Shown: positions 6,295 through 15,732, counted from the stretch's first letter. The stretch: DNA of 35,949 nt from Pseudomonadota bacterium (GCA_026388655.1 JAPLJI010000082.1:1-35949); one strand, 5' to 3'. Notes: generated by a model not told the origin, from the letters alone. Translations and numbers: made by a program.

Positions 6295-7950
6295 CTAGAC
6301 TTTTTCCCGGTATTCCCCGAAAATCGAGCGCAGGGTGTCGGAGATCTCGCCGATCGTGCCGTAGGCCTTGACCGCCTTCAGGATCGGGGGCATCAGGTTG
6401 TCCTTGCCCTCGGCGGCCTTCTTGACCTCGGCCAGGGCGGATTTCACCGCCGCGTTGTCGCGTTTCTTCCGGACGTCAACCAGGCCCTTGACCTGGTCCT
6501 CTTCCTTTTTGGGGTCGATCTTCAGCATCTCGTATTTCATGGGCTCGTCGACCTTGTACTCGTTCACCCCCACCACGATCCTTTCCTTCTTCTCGATCTC
6601 AAGCTGGTAGCGGTAGGAGGCTTCCTCGATCTCCCGCTGGACGTAGCCCGACTCGATCGCCGGGATCATCCCGCCCATCTCCTCGACCTTCTTCAGGTAG
6701 GCGCGGGCCCCTTCCTCGATCTGGTTGGTCAGGGCCTCGACCGCGTAGGAGCCGGCCAGGGGGTCGATGGTGTTGGTGACCCCGGATTCCTCGGCGATCA
6801 GCTGCTGGGTCCGGAGGGCCAGGCGGACGGCGTTCTGGGTGGGGAGGCTGAAGGCCTCGTCCAGGGAGTTGGTGTGGAGCGACTGGGTCCCGCCCAGGAC
6901 CGCGGCCAGGGCCTGGAGGGCCACCCGGACCACGTTGTTCATCGGCTGCTGCGCGGTCAGCGTGCAGCCCGCGGTCTGGGTGTGGAAGCGGAGCATCTGG
7001 GCCCGCGGATCGGTGATCCCTTTTTCCTGCAGGAGGCGCGCCCAGAGCCTCCGCGCGGCGCGGAACTTGGCGATCTCTTCCAGAAAATCGTTGTGGGCGT
7101 TGAAGAAGAAGGAGAAGCGCTGGGCCAGCTCGGCCGCGTCCAGCCCGGCGTCCTTGACCGCCTTGATGTATTCAAGCCCGTCGGCCAGGGTGAAGGCCAC
7201 CTCCTGGACCGCGGTGCAGCCCTTCTCGCGCATGTGGTAGCCCGAGATCGAGATGGTGTTCCACTCTGGCACGGCGTCCTTGCAGAAGATCATGATGTCG
7301 GTGGACACCCGGAGGGAGGGCCGGGGCGGGAAGATGTAGGTGCCGCGGGCGATGTATTCCTTCAGCATGTCGTTCTGGATCGTGCCCCGGAGCTTCTTGG
7401 ATTCTACCCCCTGCTTTTCCCCGATCGCGATGTACATGGCCAGGAGCACGCTGGCGGTGGAGTTGATCGTCATCGAGGTGGAGACCTTATCCATGGGGAT
7501 CTGGTCGAAGAGCACCTCCATGTCGGCCAGGCTGTCGATGGCCACGCCCACCTTGCCCACCTCGCCCTTGGCCAGGGCGTGGTCGGAGTCGTAGCCCATC
7601 TGGGTGGGGAGGTCGAAGGCGATGGAAAGACCGGTCTGCCCCTCCTTCAGGAGGAAGCGGAAACGCTCGTTGGTTTCCTTGGCCGTGCCGAAGCCGGAGT
7701 ACTGCCGCATGGTCCAGGCCCGCCCGCGGTACATGGTGGGCTGGACGCCGCGGGTAAAGGGAAATTTCGAGGGAAAGGCCAGGTCGCGGACGTAATCTTC
7801 CCCCTCGATATCGAGGGGGGTGTAAACCCGCTGATATTCCAGGCCCGAGCCGGTGGTGAATTTGGGCTTCCGTTCCGGGGCCTTGCCGAGGGATTTCTTC
7901 AGGGTTTTTTCTTCCCAGTCCTGATAGGATTTCTTGAGGTCTTCCGCCAT
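6295..7950 (-). CDS. mcmA: Methylmalonyl-CoA mutase, catalytic (alpha) chain without B12 domain
   Basis: A 551-residue protein with AAGGAG upstream of the ATG. It interconverts (R)-methylmalonyl-CoA and succinyl-CoA using adenosylcobalamin. Family motifs run throughout: [56 protein letters not shown] (about 322) and [11 protein letters not shown]. Residues that set specificity in methylmalonyl-CoA mutase, a Tyr in TMRQYSGF and an Arg in ARGTYIFPP, are both present, arguing against isobutyryl-CoA mutase, where these are Phe and Gln. The chain ends without the C-terminal cobalamin-binding domain (no DxHxxG), so it needs a separate small subunit, which is not in this window. It is downstream of the carboxyltransferase gene, consistent with a propionyl-CoA/succinyl-CoA route. 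Confidence 0.93.
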   Translation of the reverse strand: MAEDLKKSYQDWEEKTLKKSLGKAPERKPKFTTGSGLEYQRVYTPLDIEGEDYVRDLAFPSKFPFTRGVQPTMYRGRAWTMRQYSGFGTAKETNERFRFLLKEGQTGLSIAFDLPTQMGYDSDHALAKGEVGKVGVAIDSLADMEVLFDQIPMDKVSTSMTINSTASVLLAMYIAIGEKQGVESKKLRGTIQNDMLKEYIARGTYIFPPRPSLRVSTDIMIFCKDAVPEWNTISISGYHMREKGCTAVQEVAFTLADGLEYIKAVKDAGLDAAELAQRFSFFFNAHNDFLEEIAKFRAARRLWARLLQEKGITDPRAQMLRFHTQTAGCTLTAQQPMNNVVRVALQALAAVLGGTQSLHTNSLDEAFSLPTQNAVRLALRTQQLIAEESGVTNTIDPLAGSYAVEALTNQIEEGARAYLKKVEEMGGMIPAIESGYVQREIEEASYRYQLEIEKKERIVVGVNEYKVDEPMKYEMLKIDPKKEEDQVKGLVDVRKKRDNAAVKSALAEVKKAAEGKDNLMPPILKAVKAYGTIGEISDTLRSIFGEYREKV

Positions 7951-7959
7951 GTCATCTTC

Positions 7960-8138
7960 TCCTTATCTTCTCAATCTGGTAAACGGTTTCCGGTTTCTGC
8001 TTTCTGCCTACTGGTTGCTGCCTACTGCCTACTCCTTACCCTCCGGGCCGTAGGCCCTATGGGCCGGAGGCTGCTTACTGGGAGCGCAGCCTAAAGGCTG
8101 CGGCTACCTCTATGCGCTTGGCTCTTTGCCCTATGCGA
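7960..8138. repeat. Word mosaic with GC hairpins
   Basis: Words of the TACTGCCTACTGCCTACT type are followed by CCTCCGGGCCGTAGGCCC and its inverse GGGCCGGAGG, then a perfect hairpin GCAGCC-TAAA-GGCTGC (8086-8101), then TGCGCTT/CTTTGCCC words. It separates the carboxyltransferase and mutase genes. The string GGGCCGGAGGCTGCTTA recurs near 16576. Confidence 0.7.
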
Positions 8139-9686
8139 TTAAAGCGGGATGTTTCCGTGTTTCTTCGGGGGGTTGGTGTCCCGCTTGTCCTTGATCATAT
8201 CCAGGGCCTGGATCAGCCGGGGCCGGGTCTCGGCCGGGTCGATCACCTCGTCCAGGTAGCCGAGCGAGGCCGCCTGATAGGGGTTGGCGAATTTTTCGCG
8301 GTAGTCGTCGGTCAGCTTCTTCTTGGCCTCGGCCTTGTTCTCGGCCTTCTCCAGCTCCTTCCGGAAGACGATGTTGACCGCCCCGTCCGGACCCATCACC
8401 GCGATCTCGGCGGTGGGGTAGGCGAGGTTGACGTCGCCCCGGAAATGCTTGGAGCTCATCGCGCAGTAGGCGCCCCCGTAGGCCTTGCGGGTGATGATGG
8501 TCAGCTTGGGCACGGTGGCCTCGCAGTAGGCGTAGATCAGCTTGGCGCCGTTCCGGATGATCCCGCCGTATTCCTGGTTGGTCCCGGGCAGGTAGCCGGG
8601 CACGTCCACCAGGGTCAGAATCGGGATGTTGAAGCAGTCGCAGAAACGGATGAAGCGGGAGGCCTTGATCGAGGCGTTGATGTCGATGCAGCCGGCGTAG
8701 AAGTTGGGCTGGTTGGCGATGATCCCGATCGGCCGGCCGGCCAGGCGGGCGAAGCCCACCACCATGTTCTTGGCGAAATGCTCGTGCACCTCGAGGAAGT
8801 AGCTCTGGTCCACCACCGGGCGGATGATGTCCTTGATGTCGTAGCTTTTGCTCGGGTCTTCCGGCACGACCAGGCGGAGGTTGGGATCGATCCGGTTCGA
8901 GTCGTCCCCGGTGTCCTTGATCGGGGGATCGCTCATGTTGTTCGAGGGAAAGAAGGAGAGAAGCTCCCGGATCAGCTTGAGGGTGGCGGTGTCGTCCCCG
9001 GAGGAGAAGTGGGCCACCCCGGAGGTGGCGTTGTGGGTCATCGGCCCGCCCAGCTGCTCCTTGGTCACGTCCTCGTGAGTCGAGGCCTTGACCACCTCGG
9101 GCCCGGTGATGAACATGTAGCTCGCCCCGGACATGAGGATGAAGTCGGTCAGGGCCGGGGAGTAGACCGCGCCCCCGGCGCAGGGCCCCATGATCGCGGT
9201 GATCTGGGGGATCACCCCGCTGGCCATCACGTTCCGGAAGAAGATGTCGGCGTAGCCGCCCAGGCTGGTCACGCCTTCCTGGATCCGGGCCCCGCCGGAA
9301 TCGTTGATCCCGATCACCGGGGCCCCGGCCTTCATCCCCGCTTCCATGATCTTGCAGATCTTCTTGGCGAAGGCCTCGCCCAGGGAGCCGCCCAGGACGG
9401 TGAAATCCTGGGAAAAGAGGAAGACGGTCCGGCCGTCGACCTTGCCGTAGCCGGTGACCACGCCGTCGCCCAGGAACTTGGTCTTCTCCATCCCGAAATC
9501 GACGCAGCGGTGGGTGACCAGGCGGTCCACCTCGATGAAGGTTCCCGGGTCGAGCAGGGTGTCGATCCGCTCGCGGGCGGTGAGCTTGCCTTCCTGGTGC
9601 TGCTTGTCGGCCCGCTCTTTCCCGCCCCCGGCCATGGCTTCCCCGTTAAGCTTGTTCAATCTTTGGAGTGTTGCTGGCTCAGTCAT
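8139..9686 (-). CDS. pccB: Acyl-CoA carboxyltransferase (propionyl-CoA carboxylase beta / methylmalonyl-CoA decarboxylase alpha type)
   Basis: A 515-residue protein with GGAGG four bases before the ATG at 9686. It is a full-length biotin-dependent carboxyltransferase: N-terminal crotonase-like half with GKLTARERIDTLLDPGTF, FSQDFTVLGGSLGE, INDSGGARIQEG and GPCAGGAVYSPALTDF; C-terminal half with VDVPGYLPGTNQEYGGIIR, RKAYGGAYCAMSSKH and AEIAVMGPDGAVNI. It transfers carboxylate between carboxybiotin and propionyl-CoA (or the reverse in a sodium-pumping decarboxylase). No biotin carboxylase, biotin carrier or membrane beta-subunit is in the window, so the direction cannot be decided. The mutase gene next to it supports a methylmalonyl-CoA substrate. 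Confidence 0.92.
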   Translation of the reverse strand: MTEPATLQRLNKLNGEAMAGGGKERADKQHQEGKLTARERIDTLLDPGTFIEVDRLVTHRCVDFGMEKTKFLGDGVVTGYGKVDGRTVFLFSQDFTVLGGSLGEAFAKKICKIMEAGMKAGAPVIGINDSGGARIQEGVTSLGGYADIFFRNVMASGVIPQITAIMGPCAGGAVYSPALTDFILMSGASYMFITGPEVVKASTHEDVTKEQLGGPMTHNATSGVAHFSSGDDTATLKLIRELLSFFPSNNMSDPPIKDTGDDSNRIDPNLRLVVPEDPSKSYDIKDIIRPVVDQSYFLEVHEHFAKNMVVGFARLAGRPIGIIANQPNFYAGCIDINASIKASRFIRFCDCFNIPILTLVDVPGYLPGTNQEYGGIIRNGAKLIYAYCEATVPKLTIITRKAYGGAYCAMSSKHFRGDVNLAYPTAEIAVMGPDGAVNIVFRKELEKAENKAEAKKKLTDDYREKFANPYQAASLGYLDEVIDPAETRPRLIQALDMIKDKRDTNPPKKHGNIPL

Positions 9687-9845
9687 ATTTCCTCCCCGCG
9701 TTTAACGAATTACTCAAAGCTGGCAGCAGAGCGCCGGCAGCTATTTAATTACGGCAAATAAATGATAACTGCAAAAATAAAATCGGCAATCCGTCCTTTC
9801 CTAACCCGAAACTCGCAACCCGCAACTCGAAACTCGAAACTGATT
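9687..9845. repeat. Word mosaic between carboxyltransferase and reductase genes
   Basis: The clearest part (9797-9841) is a run of ACCCGAAACTCGCAACCCGC and CGAAACTCGAAACT words with a period of about 7-8. The same family (CCCGAAACCCGAAACTCGAA) recurs near 16509. The rest is unremarkable. Confidence 0.6.
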
Positions 9846-10658
<813 letters not shown>

Positions 10659-10663
10659 GGTTA

Positions 10664-10961
10664 AAGCCTCCTTTCCTCAGGCACGACCGCCGACGGCAGA
10701 CCGCTGACCGCCGTTAAAACATTTCGTTTAGATCGTTAGTTTCGTTTCCTTGGTTTCTTAGCTTTCCAGCTTTTTTTCTTTCGACACTATGGACACAACG
10801 AACTCAATGGACACTATGGACGCCTTACGTTTTACGCCTCACGTTTTACGGCTGCTTGCTGCTTACTACTTACTCCCTACTGCCTACTGCGCTCTGCGCT
10901 TTTCGTTTCTTGCCTTTGACTGCGGTCGGCGGTCGGCGGTCCGCGGTCAGGGGCTACGCCC
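10664..10961. repeat. Long word mosaic with inverted ends
   Basis: No gene is seen here. The left end has ACCGCCGACGGCAGACCGC; the right end has the inverse family (GCGGTCGGCGGTCGGCGGTC at 10922-10941). Between them lie GACACTATGGACAC words (10784-10820), TTACGTTTTACGCC words (10824-10851), TGCTTACTACTTACTCCC words and GCGCTCTGCGCTTTTC. The same words reappear in the 5' ends of the genes at 14485 and 23193. Confidence 0.8.
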
Positions 10962-11567
10962 CTAGTCCCCCGGCGGTTCCAGCTCGCCCAGGGCCAGGGC
11001 CGCCAGCCCCCGCACCCTCGGCTCGGGATGATTGAGCATCTCGATCAGGGGTTTCTCGGCCAGGGGGTCCCCCAGCTTGCCCAGGGCGGAGAGGACCTGC
11101 TCCAGGACCTCCAGGTTCTTTTCGGAGAGGTGGGCCAGGAGGTAAGGGACGAGTTTCCGCGCCCCCTTCAGTCCGATCGTCTCCGCGGCCAGGGCGCGGA
11201 TCACGACGCTCTGGTCCTCGAGGAGCTCAACCAGGACCTCATAGGTCTGCATCTCGTTCCGCTGGCGGAGCGCCCGGACGGCCGTGGCCCGCACGTCCTC
11301 CTCGGGACTCTTGGTCGCCTCGATGATGGCCCGGAGGGCCTTTTCCCCCGGGATGCGGGAGAGGGCGTAAACGGCCTTGACCCGGAGCTCCCGGTTTTTC
11401 CCTTCCTTCAGGTGGCCGATCCAGGTTTCCAGATCGCACTGGGATTCGATCTTCTCCAGGGCCCGGGAGGCGCATTTTTGCACCCCCGGGTTCTTGTCCT
11501 GCAAAAGCGGCATGATCAGCTCGCGCCGCCGATTCAGGGAATCTTTTGAGTTGGACATAACTTGCAT
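10962..11567 (-). CDS. HEAT-repeat protein
   Basis: A 201-residue protein made of about five to six HEAT-type helical hairpins, e.g. NRELRVKAVYALSRIPGEKALRAI, EDVRATAVRALRQRNE, SVVIRALAAETIGLKGARKLVPYLL and PRVRGLAALALGEL. There is no signal peptide or membrane segment. Such scaffolds usually mediate protein contacts; PBS-lyase-type HEAT proteins are common next to unrelated genes. The start may be the ATG at 11567 or the one at 11558 (MSNSKDS); neither has a clear Shine-Dalgarno. It is divergent from comEC, sharing a 34-bp AT-rich gap. Confidence 0.85.
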   Translation of the reverse strand: MQVMSNSKDSLNRRRELIMPLLQDKNPGVQKCASRALEKIESQCDLETWIGHLKEGKNRELRVKAVYALSRIPGEKALRAIIEATKSPEEDVRATAVRALRQRNEMQTYEVLVELLEDQSVVIRALAAETIGLKGARKLVPYLLAHLSEKNLEVLEQVLSALGKLGDPLAEKPLIEMLNHPEPRVRGLAALALGELEPPGD

Positions 11568-11601
11568 ATTATTATTAAAAAGTAATTAACTTTCAATATT
11601 A

Positions 11602-14061
11602 ATGATGATCCGACCACTTTTACCTGTTTTTATCACCTATAGCCTGGGTATTCTGATCGGCTATTTCCTGGAAATCCCCCGTTTTTCCCCCCTTTACCTT
11701 CTCCTCATCCTGGCGCTGGCACTGGGCTTGCTCGCGCTCAAGTGGCGCAAGCCGGCGCTGGTTTGTTTCGCGTTTTTATTTCTGGTCCTGGGCGTCGATG
11801 CCTCGCGCGGCCGCTTAACCCCCTCCGCCGGGGACCGGTTCCTTTCCGCCCGGGCCCGCGAGGAGGGAAAGTTGATCCTGGAGGGCCATGTTTCCGGGCT
11901 TCCCGAAAATTATCCCGACCATGTCCGTCTGCCCTTCCAGTCCCAATTCCTCCCGGAAGGCGGCCGGCTTTTCCCGGTCTCCGCGGGCCTTTTCCTGAAC
12001 GTGCCCGCCCCCGCCCCCGCTTTCCGGGCGGGGGACCGGGTGCGCCTCCGGGCCTCCCTTCACCCGCCCCGGGGTTTCGGGAACCCGGGCGCTTTCGATT
12101 CCGGCCGCTGGCTCGCCCGGCAGGGGGTTTTCCTGGTCGGCAACATCGCGGGCGCGGACGAGATCGTCCTCCGGGAAGGCCGGGGCGGGAACCCCTGGCT
12201 CAACCGGGTCCAGGAGATCCGCCGGCGGATGGCGGAATTCATGGACGCGGGCGGTTACGGGGAGTCCGGGGAGATCCTGAAAGCCCTGGTGGTGGGGGTG
12301 CGGGCGGGCCTGCCGGACGATCTCTGGAAGGATTTTTCCCGGACGGGGACCGTCCACCTCCTTTCCATCTCGGGACTGCATTTCGCGATCGTGGCCGCGA
12401 TCTTCTTCTTCCTGGTCCGTTTCCTCCTGTCCCGCTCCTCCTGGCTTCTCCTCCGCTTCAACCTTTTCCGGGTCTCGGCCTGGATCTCGATCCTCCCCGT
12501 GATTTTCTACGTCCTGGTGGCCGGGGCCAACATCCCCACCCTCCGGTCCGCCGCCATGATCCTCGCCTACCAGCTGGCCGTGATCCTCGGGCGGGAGCGG
12601 GATGTCTACTCGGCCCTGCTCCTGGCCGCGTTCCTGATCGTGGTCTTTTTTCCTCTTTCCCTCCTCGAGGTGTCCTTCGCGCTCTCCTTCGGCTCCGTCC
12701 TGGCGATTCTCTACCTGACCCCGCGCCTGGCGGAATTTTTCGTTTCCGATCCGGATTTGACCTATCTCCTCGAGCCCTCCCGACTGCGCCGGTACCTGGC
12801 CGGGGTCGGCGCCCTGGCCCTGGTCTCGCTGGCCGCCGCCCTGGGCACGTTTCCGCTGGTGGCCCGCTACTTCAACCTCGTTTCCCTGGTCAGCGTCCCG
12901 GCCAACCTGGTCCTGGTCCCCTGGCTCTCGTTTCTTTCCCTGCCACTCGGTCTCCTGGGGGGCTTTCTGCACTTTATCCTTCCGGAAGCGGCCCGCTTCA
13001 TCCTGGATGTCTCCGCCTGGATCACCGTGCTTTCCCTCGGGGCGGTCCGGTTTTTCAGCCGTCTCCCCGGGGCCTGGTTCCGGGTGACCACCCCCACGCT
13101 CCTGGAGGTCGGCCTCCTTTATCTCGCGGTCCTGGCCTTCGCCAACCTGAAGCGGTCGAGGTGGGCGGGGGCGGTGCTCCCGGCGGCGCTGGCGCTCCTG
13201 GCCCTCGACCAGGCTTACTGGACGGTCAAGCCCCGCTTCGAGCGCGATCTCCGGGTGACCGTCCTGGATGTCGGCCGGGGGGACGCCATCCTGCTCGAGT
13301 TTCCCTTCGGGAAGCGCATTCTCCTCGACGGCGGGGGCTTCGAGGAAAGCGATTTCGACCCGGGGGAGAAGCTGGTGGCCCCCTTCCTCTGGAAGAAGAA
13401 GATCCGGCGGCTGGATTACGTGATCAATTCCCACCCGCACTTCGACCACTTCGGCGGGCTCCGGTTCATCCTGCGGGAGTTTTCCGTCGGGGAGGTCTGG
13501 AAAAACCCGCAGGACAGCTTCTACCGGGAATACCGGGAATTTCTGGGAATCATCCGGGACCGGAAGCTCCCGCTCCGGATCATGGACGCCGCCTCCCCGG
13601 GAGTGGAGATCGGCGGCGTGAGGTTCGAGTTTCTGAACCCGCCCGCGCCGGGATCGGAGGAGGCCCTGGCCCTGGGCGGGGACCAGAACGAGAACTCCCT
13701 GGTTCTCCGGCTGAGCTTCGGCGAGACGAACATCATGCTCGCGTCCGACATCATGGCCCGGGCCGAGGCGAGACTGGCCGCGAAAAATTATCCGCTTTCC
13801 GCGGACGTGCTCAAGGTTCCCCACCACGGGGGGAAGACCTCGAGCACCCCGGGGTTCCTGGCCGCCGTCCACCCCCAGGCGGCGGTGATCACCACCGGCC
13901 CGGAAAACGGCATCCGCCACGTGAGCCTCGAGGTGCTGGAGCGTTACGAGGCCGTCGGCGCCCAAATCTACCGGACCGACCAGACCGGGGCGGTCACGAT
14001 CCGGAGCAACGGGAGAAGGATCACGATCGAAACGTTCCGAGCGGGGGAAAAGCGTCCATAG
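11602..14061 (+). CDS. comEC: ComEC/Rec2-type DNA uptake channel protein
   Basis: An 819-residue protein with the full ComEC order: N-terminal membrane segments, a DUF4131-like soluble region (about 60-195), the polytopic Competence domain (about 220-500, with LLSISGLHFAIVAA and ANIPTLRSAAMI), and a C-terminal metallo-beta-lactamase domain. The latter has VLDVGRGDAILLEFP, the metal motif HPHFDHFGGL (611-620), DQNENSLVLRL and VPHHGGKTSS (near 739), so it looks catalytically intact. ComEC carries single-stranded DNA across the inner membrane during transformation. No other competence gene is in the window. The stop TAG falls in a word repeat (CGTCCATAGTG), so the last codons are repeat-derived. 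Confidence 0.95.
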   Translation: MMIRPLLPVFITYSLGILIGYFLEIPRFSPLYLLLILALALGLLALKWRKPALVCFAFLFLVLGVDASRGRLTPSAGDRFLSARAREEGKLILEGHVSGLPENYPDHVRLPFQSQFLPEGGRLFPVSAGLFLNVPAPAPAFRAGDRVRLRASLHPPRGFGNPGAFDSGRWLARQGVFLVGNIAGADEIVLREGRGGNPWLNRVQEIRRRMAEFMDAGGYGESGEILKALVVGVRAGLPDDLWKDFSRTGTVHLLSISGLHFAIVAAIFFFLVRFLLSRSSWLLLRFNLFRVSAWISILPVIFYVLVAGANIPTLRSAAMILAYQLAVILGRERDVYSALLLAAFLIVVFFPLSLLEVSFALSFGSVLAILYLTPRLAEFFVSDPDLTYLLEPSRLRRYLAGVGALALVSLAAALGTFPLVARYFNLVSLVSVPANLVLVPWLSFLSLPLGLLGGFLHFILPEAARFILDVSAWITVLSLGAVRFFSRLPGAWFRVTTPTLLEVGLLYLAVLAFANLKRSRWAGAVLPAALALLALDQAYWTVKPRFERDLRVTVLDVGRGDAILLEFPFGKRILLDGGGFEESDFDPGEKLVAPFLWKKKIRRLDYVINSHPHFDHFGGLRFILREFSVGEVWKNPQDSFYREYREFLGIIRDRKLPLRIMDAASPGVEIGGVRFEFLNPPAPGSEEALALGGDQNENSLVLRLSFGETNIMLASDIMARAEARLAAKNYPLSADVLKVPHHGGKTSSTPGFLAAVHPQAAVITTGPENGIRHVSLEVLERYEAVGAQIYRTDQTGAVTIRSNGRRITIETFRAGEKRP

Positions 14062-14236
14062 TGTTCCTTGTGTCTATTGTGTCCATTGTGTCAATACGGA
14101 ATTTATGGAGTTAATGAACTGCTTTTTTCTTTGGACGCGACGAACTCAATGGACTCTATAAACTCAATGGACCATTTTTGTTTCTTTCGACTCTATGGAC
14201 ACTATGGACCCAATAGACCCGACGGACATTTATAAT
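14052..14236. repeat. Word palindrome of GACACTATGG family
   Basis: The left arm (about 14055-14093) reads CCATAGTG, TGTGTCTATTGTGTCCATTG; the right arm (about 14190-14226) reads GACTCTATGGACACTATGG and CCAATAGACCC. These are the same words in inverted orientation over roughly 39 bp with mismatches. The centre contains AACTCAATGGACTC words. It lies between comEC and the tRNA gene. Confidence 0.75.
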
Positions 14237-14244
14237 TTTGAAGA

Positions 14245-14332
14245 TGGTGCCGGGAGCGGGAGTTGAACCCGCACAGAGGGTGACCTCCGGGGGATTTTGA
14301 GTCCCCTGCGTCTGCCATTCCGCCATCCCGGC
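14245..14332 (-). tRNA. tRNA-Leu (anticodon CAA)
   Basis: Read on the minus strand, the acceptor GCCGGGA pairs with TCCCGGC, followed by discriminator A and an encoded CCA. The anticodon stem-loop is GGGGA-CTCAAAA-TCCCC, giving anticodon CAA (codon UUG). A class II variable arm (CGGAGGTCACCCTCTG) and a T-arm GCGGG-TTCAACT-CCCGC complete the leucine tRNA. The genomic CCA is intact. Confidence 0.95.
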
Positions 14333-14353
14333 TTGAGGTTCGTAGTAAATTTA

Positions 14354-14588
14354 TTAACATATTCAGGAGATGAAGGCGAGAGGCAAGAGGCGAGAGATAA
14401 GGCCACCAGAAACAAGAGCACCAGAGCACCAGTAACCAGAGAAACCAGAGCAACCAAAGAAACCAGAAAAATCAGGTAACCCCGATGAACTCAATGAACC
14501 CAACGAACCCGAAGAACCGTCTTACTTCTCACGTCTTACGTCTTGCTTTTTTCTGGACGGCGGTCGGCGGTCTGCTGTCGGCGGTCGT
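14354..14588. repeat. Word mosaic running into the next gene
   Basis: It comprises GAGGCAAGAGGCGAGAG words, then ACCAGAGCACCAGTAACC and GAAACCAGAGCAACCAAAG words, then ATGAACTCAATGAACCC, TTACTTCTCACGTCTTACG and GCGGTCGGCGGTCTGCTG. From 14485 onward these words are the N-terminal coding sequence of the exported TPR-like protein. Confidence 0.75.
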
Positions 14589-15384
14589 TTTTTCCCCCGC
14601 GCCGCGTCCGGCCTTCGCCGGCGGGCTGGTGAAAGCAAACTCGCAGAACCCCGAGGCGCAGAAGCTGATTGACCGGGCCTGGAAGGTGGATAAGAGCGAA
14701 TATACCGCGGAGGTTTTCCGGCAATGCATCCCCTTGATGGAGCAGGCGGACAAGCTCGACCCCCGGAACGCCGAGATCCTCAGCGAACTTTCCCGTTTCA
14801 ACTGGAGCCTGGGCGACGAACTGCCCAAGCAGACTCCCGAGCAGCGGAAAATCCTGGAAGACCTGTACGCCCGGGGCCTCAGATACGCGGAGGAATCCCT
14901 GAAGATCCGGGAGACCTCGGCCGGGAATTACTGGTACGCGGTCAACAAGGGCGCGGGCCTGGAGTTCAGTTCCATCTTCGCGCAGGCCGCCGGTTTCTTC
15001 CCCATCTACAGCCACTACCAGTATGTTCTTAAGAACGAACCCGATTACTATTACGGCGGCCCGGGCCGGCTCTGGACGGAAATCATCTCACGGGTCCCCC
15101 GGAAGGTGGTCGAGATGGTGGGCCGGAAATACGTGGACGAGGCCATGACGGAGATAGACCGGGGCATCGAGAAGGAGCCGCGCTACCTGGACAACTACGT
15201 CTACAAGGCCAGGTTCCTGTACGTATTTTTTCAGGACCGGGAGGAGGTTTTCAAACTCCTGGACCAGGTCTTGAAGGCGGACCCCAAATGTTTTCCCGGG
15301 GAAGACGCTCTCACCCGGGTGGGCCAGCGCAACGGCAGACATCTCTGGAAAAAGATCACCGGTAAAGATTACCCGGCGAAATAG
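14485..15384 (+). CDS. Exported TPR-like protein resembling TRAP-associated TatT family
   Basis: A 299-residue protein with an N-terminal signal peptide: hydrophobic segment VLRLAFFWTAVGGLLSAVVF and a PAFAGG cleavage region near residues 48-52. The mature part is helical, with paired-helix repeats (IPLMEQADKLDPRNAEILSELSRF, RGLRYAEESLKIRE, FKLLDQVLKADPKCFPGEDA). The segment GNYWYAVNKG with later SSIFAQAAG recalls the T component of TRAP-type systems (TatT, Treponema), a TPR-like periplasmic protein; no TRAP transporter is adjacent, so this is tentative. The Shine-Dalgarno (AGGT) is weak. The signal peptide codons are made of the dispersed intergenic words, which is unusual. Confidence 0.7.
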   Translation: MNSMNPTNPKNRLTSHVLRLAFFWTAVGGLLSAVVFSPAPRPAFAGGLVKANSQNPEAQKLIDRAWKVDKSEYTAEVFRQCIPLMEQADKLDPRNAEILSELSRFNWSLGDELPKQTPEQRKILEDLYARGLRYAEESLKIRETSAGNYWYAVNKGAGLEFSSIFAQAAGFFPIYSHYQYVLKNEPDYYYGGPGRLWTEIISRVPRKVVEMVGRKYVDEAMTEIDRGIEKEPRYLDNYVYKARFLYVFFQDREEVFKLLDQVLKADPKCFPGEDALTRVGQRNGRHLWKKITGKDYPAK

Positions 15385-15414
15385 TAGGCAGTAAGCAGTA
15401 GCCAGAATCAGGTG

Positions 15415-15570
15415 CTAGTGTAGTGTCTCAGTTAAATCCTTACAATAATTTTTTCGTAGGGGAGCCCCTCCGCGGGCTCCCTTCTTCGGGCGGCCGTTGA
15501 AGGCCGCCCCTACATAATCAACCCCAAAAATCTTAACCAATGTAAAGCCGTTACTGGGACACTACACTAG
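15415..15570. mobile_element. MITE with about 30-bp terminal inverted repeats, complete copy
   Basis: This 156-bp element begins CTAGTGTAGTGTCTCAGT and ends ACTGGGACACTACACTAG; the termini match as inverted repeats over about 30 bp with a few mismatches. Inside is a GC hairpin (GGAGCCCCTCCGCGGGCTCC) and GGCCGCCCCTACATAATC. It has no coding capacity. CTAG at both ends fits insertion at a TA-containing target as in IS630/Tc1-mariner-type MITEs, which is inference. A shorter copy lies at 28293-28380. Confidence 0.85.
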
Positions 15571-15732
15571 GTGATGGGTCATGGGTTATGGGGAAAAACC
15601 CGATAAACTCTATAAACGCAATTAACGAATCTAACGATCCTAACGCTCTCAACGAACTGTTTTTTATCTCTTTCGACTCTATGAACTCTATGAACCCAAT
15701 GGACGCCTTTGCTCTCTGCAACCCGCCCGACG
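15571..15732. repeat. Word mosaic after the MITE
   Basis: It contains GTGATGGGTCATGGGTTATG, TAACGAATCTAACGATCC and ACTCTATGAACTCTATGAAC words. Together with 15385-15414 (GTAGGCAGTAAGCAGTAG words) and the MITE it accounts for the 348-bp gap; no gene is seen. Confidence 0.65.

Noticed and set aside
7951-8138. Cobalamin riboswitch before the mutase gene
   Set aside because: No B12-box-like sequence is visible; the region is word repeats and GC hairpins.
6280-9761. Long open frames on the plus strand opposite the mutase and carboxyltransferase genes
   Set aside because: Composition is biased to Gly/Val/Asp/Leu/His without domain sense, as expected opposite GC-rich genes; the minus-strand genes have full family motifs.
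11742-14114. Plus-strand 790-codon and minus-strand 716-codon open frames over comEC
   Set aside because: Pro/Gly/Arg-rich shadow translations; ComEC motifs are all in the chosen frame.
14200-14460. Small minus-strand frames over the tRNA gene
   Set aside because: They are translations of tRNA-Leu and word repeats.
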